DNA of 10,423 nt. Origin: an uncultured Treponema sp. (lineage in GTDB: Bacteria; Spirochaetota; Spirochaetia; Treponematales; Treponemataceae). Location of the stretch: contig CAKZZR010000244.1 of NCBI GenBank assembly GCA_937885475.1, positions 1 through 10,423 on the forward strand. The letters are read 5' to 3'. This document shows positions 6,735 to 10,423 of the stretch, piece after piece. How positions within the stretch are numbered: the stretch's first letter is position 1; each line of letters starts with the position of its first letter. Both the position numbers and the translations under genes were made by a program. Under the pieces are notes generated by a model. It did not search any database, was not told the DNA's origin, and saw nothing but the letters and a program-made list of their open reading frames with translations.

Positions 6735-6765
6735 TTGCTTTATCGGTAAACCTGTGTAATATAAA
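6735..6765 (+). promoter_or_regulatory. Predicted malE promoter
   Basis: TATAAA at 6760-6765 (five of six -10 bases) with TTGCTT at 6735-6740 as a poor -35, 19 bp apart. An overlapping alternative -10 is TAATAT at 6757-6762, with a 16-bp spacer. The first is preferred because the operator then starts 6 nt downstream, as at the other two promoters. The weak -35 suits the upstream A-tracts or an activator. Confidence 0.5.
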
Positions 6766-6771
6766 TCATAG

Positions 6772-6785
6772 GTTTAGCGCTAAAC
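6772..6785. promoter_or_regulatory. Palindromic operator O3 at the malE promoter
   Basis: GTTTAGCGCTAAAC is identical to the 14-bp core of O1 and covers the expected start of transcription. Its left flank AGGTTTA (6770-6776) is also an inverted copy of TAAACCT at 6747-6753, inside the promoter spacer, possibly an extra half-site. Confidence 0.82.
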
Positions 6786-6807
6786 TATAGCGCAACAGGA
6801 GTATCTT

Positions 6808-7989
6808 ATGAAAAAAATAGTTTGCAGTATTGCAACAGCCGTTCTGGCTATGAATCTGTTTGCAGCCCCAAAGGGTGGCCGCGTAGAGCTTAAGGTCTGG
6901 GAATCTTCCGGTCCGGAAAGCGCATTCATTCTTCAGGCAATCAAGGACTACCGAAAGGTAAACCCAAAGGTAAAAATCACATATGAGGCAGTTGGACACA
7001 CCGACTCCCGCGCAAAAATCGAGCTTGACGGACCTGCCGGCGTAGGAGCAGACATCTTTGTTTCTCCGCATGACCACATCGGCGCGCTCGTTGCAGGCGG
7101 AAACGTTCTTCCGGTTGACGACGTGGACAACTACATGAAGGAGTTCTACGACATGGCAAAAATCGGCTCAAAGTACGACGGCGTAAGCTACGGCTACCCG
7201 CTGGCTGCCGAAACCTATGCCCTTTTCTACAACAAGGCGCTAATCAAGAACGCGCCAAAATCATGGGAAGAAATCAAGGATTTTGCCGCAAAGTTCAACA
7301 ACAAGATAGAAAACAAATACGCAATCGTATGGGCGGTTGGCGACGGCTACTACGACTATATGTTCATGGACAGCTTTGGCGCTCCGCTCTTTGGACCAGA
7401 CGGAAACGACCGCAAGCAGCACAACCTGAACAGCGCGAACGCAATCAAGGGGCTTGAATACTTCAAGGCACTCCGCAAGGCATTGCTTGATATTCCCGCC
7501 GCAGACGCAAACGGCGACTTCTGCAACGCGGAATTTGCAGAAGGCAAGGCGGCCATGATTATCACCGGTCCATGGTCAATTCCAACATTCAAAAAAGCAG
7601 GAATCGACCTTGGAATCGCGCGGCTTCCGGCATTTCCAGGAACGGATCATTCAACATCATTCTCTGGCGTGCGCCTTGCGTTCGTAAGCTCATACACAGA
7701 GCACCCGGAAGAAGCCAAGGAATTCGCTAAGTTCCTTACATCCAAGGAAATGCTTCAGAAGCGCTACGAGATGACCGACCAGATTCCACCGCGCAACGAC
7801 ATTACGATTGATAACCCATTGGTAAACGGAATAAAGGAACAGCTTAAATATGCACGCCCAATGCCTACAATTCCGCAACTGGGAACCTACTGGTCTGCCA
7901 TGAACGCAGCCTATGCCGGAATCTGGGACGGCGACGACGTTCGCACAGACCTGAACGCAGCGGCAGCCGCAATGGAAGCCGCAAAATAA
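6808..7989 (+). CDS. malE: MalE-type maltodextrin-binding periplasmic protein
   Basis: A 393-residue solute-binding protein (family 1) of a sugar ABC importer. Residues 1 to about 20 (MKKIVCSIATAVLAMNLFAA) are a signal peptide with no lipobox cysteine at the cleavage site, so a soluble periplasmic protein is predicted. Features matching maltose/maltodextrin-binding proteins: KVWESSG (29-35), ADIFVSPHDHIGALVAGG (81-98), YGYPLAAETYALFYNK (128-143), FAEGKAAMIITGPW (243-256) and MPTIPQLGTYWSAMNAA (352-368), the last close to the E. coli MalE block near its C terminus. AGGAG at 6797-6801, 6 nt upstream, supports the start. The permease genes (malF, malG) and ATPase that must partner it are not in this window. 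An identical operator to the amylase's implies co-regulation. No convincing terminator follows, so reading through the structured gap into the barrel gene is likely. The exact sugar (maltose, longer dextrins or cyclodextrin) cannot be told. Confidence 0.9.
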   Translation: MKKIVCSIATAVLAMNLFAAPKGGRVELKVWESSGPESAFILQAIKDYRKVNPKVKITYEAVGHTDSRAKIELDGPAGVGADIFVSPHDHIGALVAGGNVLPVDDVDNYMKEFYDMAKIGSKYDGVSYGYPLAAETYALFYNKALIKNAPKSWEEIKDFAAKFNNKIENKYAIVWAVGDGYYDYMFMDSFGAPLFGPDGNDRKQHNLNSANAIKGLEYFKALRKALLDIPAADANGDFCNAEFAEGKAAMIITGPWSIPTFKKAGIDLGIARLPAFPGTDHSTSFSGVRLAFVSSYTEHPEEAKEFAKFLTSKEMLQKRYEMTDQIPPRNDITIDNPLVNGIKEQLKYARPMPTIPQLGTYWSAMNAAYAGIWDGDDVRTDLNAAAAAMEAAK

Positions 7990-8181
7990 TCAGTCCTCCA
8001 ATAACTAAGGATAGAAATTTAAAAAAGTCTGCGTGTTTCAACGGAGCGAATAAACGCTGAAGCACACCCCCGCGGAATGAACGCTGCGGGGTACATGCCG
8101 GAGAGGTGAAGGCTCCGGCATTCTTTGGGAACATCAGGGGGGAAACCTTCTGTTCATCAATAAAAAATAAGGAGAAACAAA
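7990..8181 (+). other. Hairpin-rich intergenic region between malE and the barrel gene
   Basis: 192 nt without a credible gene. Four successive hairpins can be drawn. H1: GTGTTTCA (8033-8040) with TGAAGCAC (8058-8065) plus inner GCG/CGC. H2: CCCCGC (8068-8073) with GCGGGG (8086-8091). H3: ATGCCGGAG (8095-8103) with CTCCGGCAT (8113-8121), nine perfect pairs. H4: GAACA (8129-8133) with TGTTC (8151-8155), with inner AGG/CCT. None has a proper U tract, although TTCTTT follows H3, so an efficient intrinsic terminator is doubtful. It could be an mRNA-stabilising or attenuating spacer, or a long structured leader. AAGGAG at 8169-8174 is the RBS of the next gene. I see no clear promoter and match no known riboswitch. 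Confidence 0.6.
8046..8086 (+). repeat. Tandem 14-15 nt motif within hairpins H1 and H2
   Basis: GCGAATAAACGCTG (8046-8059) and GCGGAATGAACGCTG (8072-8086) differ by one inserted G and one A/G change, 26 nt apart. In both copies GCG can pair with CGC around an A-rich loop, so two neighbouring hairpins carry similar apical parts, suggesting an internal duplication or a repeated binding element. Confidence 0.5.
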
Positions 8182-10423
8182 ATGAAAAGGCTAATCGCTT
8201 TTGTTTCAGTTTTGCTGGCAGCAACCGCAATGATTTTTGCGGATGTAACAGTAAAAAAATTGAGCGACGGTAACGTAGAAGTTGTATTCTTCTATGGCAA
8301 CCCGCGCGCAAACGAAGTACTGCTTGCAGGAAACTTCACCAACTGGGGTGATGGCGCAGAACCAATGGAAAAAACAGACAAAGGTTTTACGCTCACCAAA
8401 ACCTTCAAGGCTTCTGATGAAGTAATCTACAAATTCATCAGCGACGGAAACTGGACGCCTGACCTTCGCGCTCCGAACCTTCTTGACGACGGCTTTGGCG
8501 GAAAGAACAGCCAGCTTATCTTAAGCGAAATGGTTGGCGGAGACGACGGCGCTTCAACCGGCGGCAAAGGCAAAATCAATTTCAACACATGGACAATGGT
8601 GGGGCTTCAGTCAAAGTTCTCCACTCAGTCAGAAAACGATCCTACAAAAAAAGGACTTGATGTGGACAACGTATCGTTTGGAGCTGTTTCCTACAACAAA
8701 TTCGTTGGAAACTTCCTTCCACAATGCCCGCTTTTTATAGAAATCTGTCTTGCAGAAACACAGCTTGACGACACATTAAGCCCGGACGTAGAACCAATCT
8801 ATCTTATGAAAAAAGACAAGGACGGAAACGACGTTATTGAGCTTGAGGACGGATTGAAGGACTTCGTAAAGAACATGACCTCAAACCTGGTTTCTTATAC
8901 CGCGCAGTCTACAGATAACGTTGGGCGCGACGGCGCAGGTCCGGGTTCTGCTTCCTACATCGGACACCTTAAGTTCGGCTTCAACACACCGTACATCAAT
9001 TTTGTAACAGGCTTCAACTATGCAAAACCGAACCTTCGTCAGGCAGTAATCTGGAAGACCGTGGACAACACATGGGATGCAGGCTACCAGCACGTTGGAG
9101 GCTTCAACGAATTCTCCTTGAGCGACCAGCTTGCAGGTCTTATTGAGCAGAGAACAGGTCTTTCGTTCACCGCAGGATTCGCACCAAACCGCACCGCAGA
9201 CCGCAAGGGAACTTTGTACGGACACTGGGGCTGGATTGGCGTAAAAAAGGACGACCTTGTAATCGACTTCCAGTCAAACGGAATGTACGACAACGGCAAC
9301 ATTTTCTACGATTCAATTGAGCAGGACTACGTTTTTGGTGCAAAGGACGCATTCACCGTTGCAGGCGGACGCCTTACCGTTGCGGCACAGGGCTTGCTTG
9401 CCACATACCAGAAGAGCGCAGACAACACGCCTGACACAGACCTTACCGGAACCGCAGACTTCGTTGGCTATTCAACGGACGTTTTCTACCGCAAGGACAG
9501 CTTTGAGGGAATCAAAAATATTGCGGCACAGGCAAAGGTTGGCTATTCACAGGACGCTTTCAGCGTAGACGCAAGCTACCGTCTTCGTGGTATGCAGGCT
9601 TCAATGCTGTACGTTCGCGAGAACACCGACGACGGAACCTTTGACCTTTCTGAGCAGCTTGGTGTATTGAACAGCCAGAACATCGACGTTCACGGAAACG
9701 TAAGCCTTTTGGACAAGGCGCTTACCATTGACCTTGCCGTACGCGCAAAGCTTCCTCTTGAGGACTTGAGCCAGGACGAGGACTTCAATAAGACAAACTA
9801 CTGGGCAGCAAGCGGCGTAGAAAGCTGGTACCTCAAACGCTGTGGAAGCAAGATGGAACCATTGTACACACAAACGGGCGGAGCGGAATTCAAGTTCAAG
9901 CCGAGCGTATCATTCAAGATTCCAGAGACAATCTTTACCATCGGCGCATACGGAGACCTTGACTTTCGCGCATACAAATACGGAAAGGACGAATACGGCA
10001 CAAAGCTTGACGAGGACGAGCTGAACAAGTACGCCTCAAGCGACTCAAGCTTCCGGTTCAAGAAGGGCGGTCTTACCCTTGCCATGACAGACATCGGACC
10101 TACGCTCCGCAACGTAAACGTATACTACGGCTACGACGATGGCAACGCAATCCGTCTGTTCAATACCCTTGCAGGACAGGTTGAGTTTGCAGGCGACGTT
10201 AAGCTTGCTGCGGCAGTCGGCGTAAAGACAAAGAAGAGCACAGACGCAGCAGAAGGCTACGATGAGGATGTGAACAACCCGTTCGCATTCTCTGTAGGAG
10301 TGTCAAAAAAACTCAAGGCTCTCAAGGCACCGGTAATCTACGCTCAGTTCGTATACAACATGGATGCCTTCAAGAAGTTCGGCGAGGGGCAGGAAGGACT
10401 TTCACTTGACCGCGCGAACATAA
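8182..10423 (+). CDS. Glucan-binding (AMPK/CBM48-like) domain fused to a predicted outer-membrane beta-barrel; 3' end beyond window
   Basis: Open for 747 codons to the window edge without a stop, so partial. Residues 1-20 (MKRLIAFVSVLLAATAMIFA) are a signal peptide with likely cleavage at FA-D. Residues about 31-115 resemble the glycogen-binding domain of AMPK-beta and CBM48 proteins: VLLAGNFTNW (46-55), VIYKFISDGNW (81-91), GGKNSQLIL (106-114). The equivalents of the AMPK glycogen contacts are present (Trp55, Lys84, Trp91, an Asn at 109). A Gly/Asp-rich linker (119-130) leads to a long region of amphipathic alternating strands separated by Asp/Asn/Gly-rich loops, such as SYIGHLKFGFNTPYINFVTG, typical of outer-membrane barrels. 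AAGGAG 7 nt upstream sets the start. It follows malE in the same direction and probably shares its promoter. Glucan binding or passage across the outer membrane is inferred. I do not recognise a named family for the whole protein. Confidence 0.8.
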   Translation, partial: MKRLIAFVSVLLAATAMIFADVTVKKLSDGNVEVVFFYGNPRANEVLLAGNFTNWGDGAEPMEKTDKGFTLTKTFKASDEVIYKFISDGNWTPDLRAPNLLDDGFGGKNSQLILSEMVGGDDGASTGGKGKINFNTWTMVGLQSKFSTQSENDPTKKGLDVDNVSFGAVSYNKFVGNFLPQCPLFIEICLAETQLDDTLSPDVEPIYLMKKDKDGNDVIELEDGLKDFVKNMTSNLVSYTAQSTDNVGRDGAGPGSASYIGHLKFGFNTPYINFVTGFNYAKPNLRQAVIWKTVDNTWDAGYQHVGGFNEFSLSDQLAGLIEQRTGLSFTAGFAPNRTADRKGTLYGHWGWIGVKKDDLVIDFQSNGMYDNGNIFYDSIEQDYVFGAKDAFTVAGGRLTVAAQGLLATYQKSADNTPDTDLTGTADFVGYSTDVFYRKDSFEGIKNIAAQAKVGYSQDAFSVDASYRLRGMQASMLYVRENTDDGTFDLSEQLGVLNSQNIDVHGNVSLLDKALTIDLAVRAKLPLEDLSQDEDFNKTNYWAASGVESWYLKRCGSKMEPLYTQTGGAEFKFKPSVSFKIPETIFTIGAYGDLDFRAYKYGKDEYGTKLDEDELNKYASSDSSFRFKKGGLTLAMTDIGPTLRNVNVYYGYDDGNAIRLFNTLAGQVEFAGDVKLAAAVGVKTKKSTDAAEGYDEDVNNPFAFSVGVSKKLKALKAPVIYAQFVYNMDAFKKFGEGQEGLSLDRANI

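Noticed and set aside
8077..8109. Ten-codon open frame in the malE-barrel gap (MNAAGYMPER), possible leader peptide
   Set aside because: No Shine-Dalgarno precedes it and its start is inside hairpin H2. There is no run of regulatory codons.
8095..8126. Hairpin H3 as a factor-independent terminator of malE
   Set aside because: The 9-bp stem is good, but what follows is TCTTTGGG rather than a continuous U tract, so termination would be weak at best.
8129..8174. Resemblance to a preQ1-I riboswitch: a hairpin followed by an A-rich tail and RBS
   Set aside because: The loop is G-rich instead of carrying the C-rich ligand-binding consensus, and the downstream gene is unrelated to queuosine.
10408..10423. 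TAA at the very end of the window as the stop of the barrel gene
   Set aside because: The frame reads GAC CGC GCG AAC ATA then a single A. The TAA is out of frame and the gene continues beyond the window.

Overview
The window looks like chromosomal DNA of a host-associated spirochete, most likely a carbohydrate-fermenting Treponema. This rests on three things: a long, Chlamydia/spirochete-type serine hydroxymethyltransferase, GC-rich genes separated by A/T-rich promoters, and a periplasmic binding protein next to a predicted outer-membrane beta-barrel, which implies a two-membrane envelope. The genus is an inference from remembered family resemblance. No mobile element, CRISPR array, rRNA or tRNA is visible.

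Left part (1-3253, + strand): two housekeeping genes, each with its own promoter. pncB (nicotinate phosphoribosyltransferase, NAD salvage) has a good promoter and a leader of about 80 nt. glyA (serine hydroxymethyltransferase, one-carbon metabolism) has a promoter whose spacer contains a small hairpin, and it ends in a strong intrinsic terminator. A second terminator on the opposite strand ends the converging amylase gene.

Right part (3289-10423): a starch/maltodextrin-utilisation locus. It contains a secreted alpha-amylase resembling Bacillus subtilis AmyE with a C-terminal CBM26-like starch-binding module (- strand), a divergent LacI-family repressor (+), a MalE-type maltodextrin-binding protein (+), and a long gene that runs off the window end (+). 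That last gene encodes a signal peptide, an AMPK/CBM48-like glycogen-binding domain and a predicted outer-membrane beta-barrel. Three near-identical palindromes (GTTTAGCGCTAAAC, or a one-base-shorter version) sit 6-7 nt downstream of the predicted -10 boxes of amylase, repressor and malE. The simplest model is that the LacI-type protein represses all three promoters, including its own, and is released by a starch-derived sugar.

How the genes may work together (inference): the amylase cuts starch, the beta-barrel with its glucan-binding domain may take malto-oligosaccharides across or hold them at the outer membrane, and MalE delivers them to an inner-membrane ABC permease that is not encoded in this window. 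A 192-nt intergenic stretch packed with hairpins separates malE from the barrel gene and may set their relative expression. The most novel items are the glucan-binding-domain/outer-membrane-barrel fusion, the structured leader before it, and the compact divergent promoter with overlapping -35 boxes and two unequal operators.
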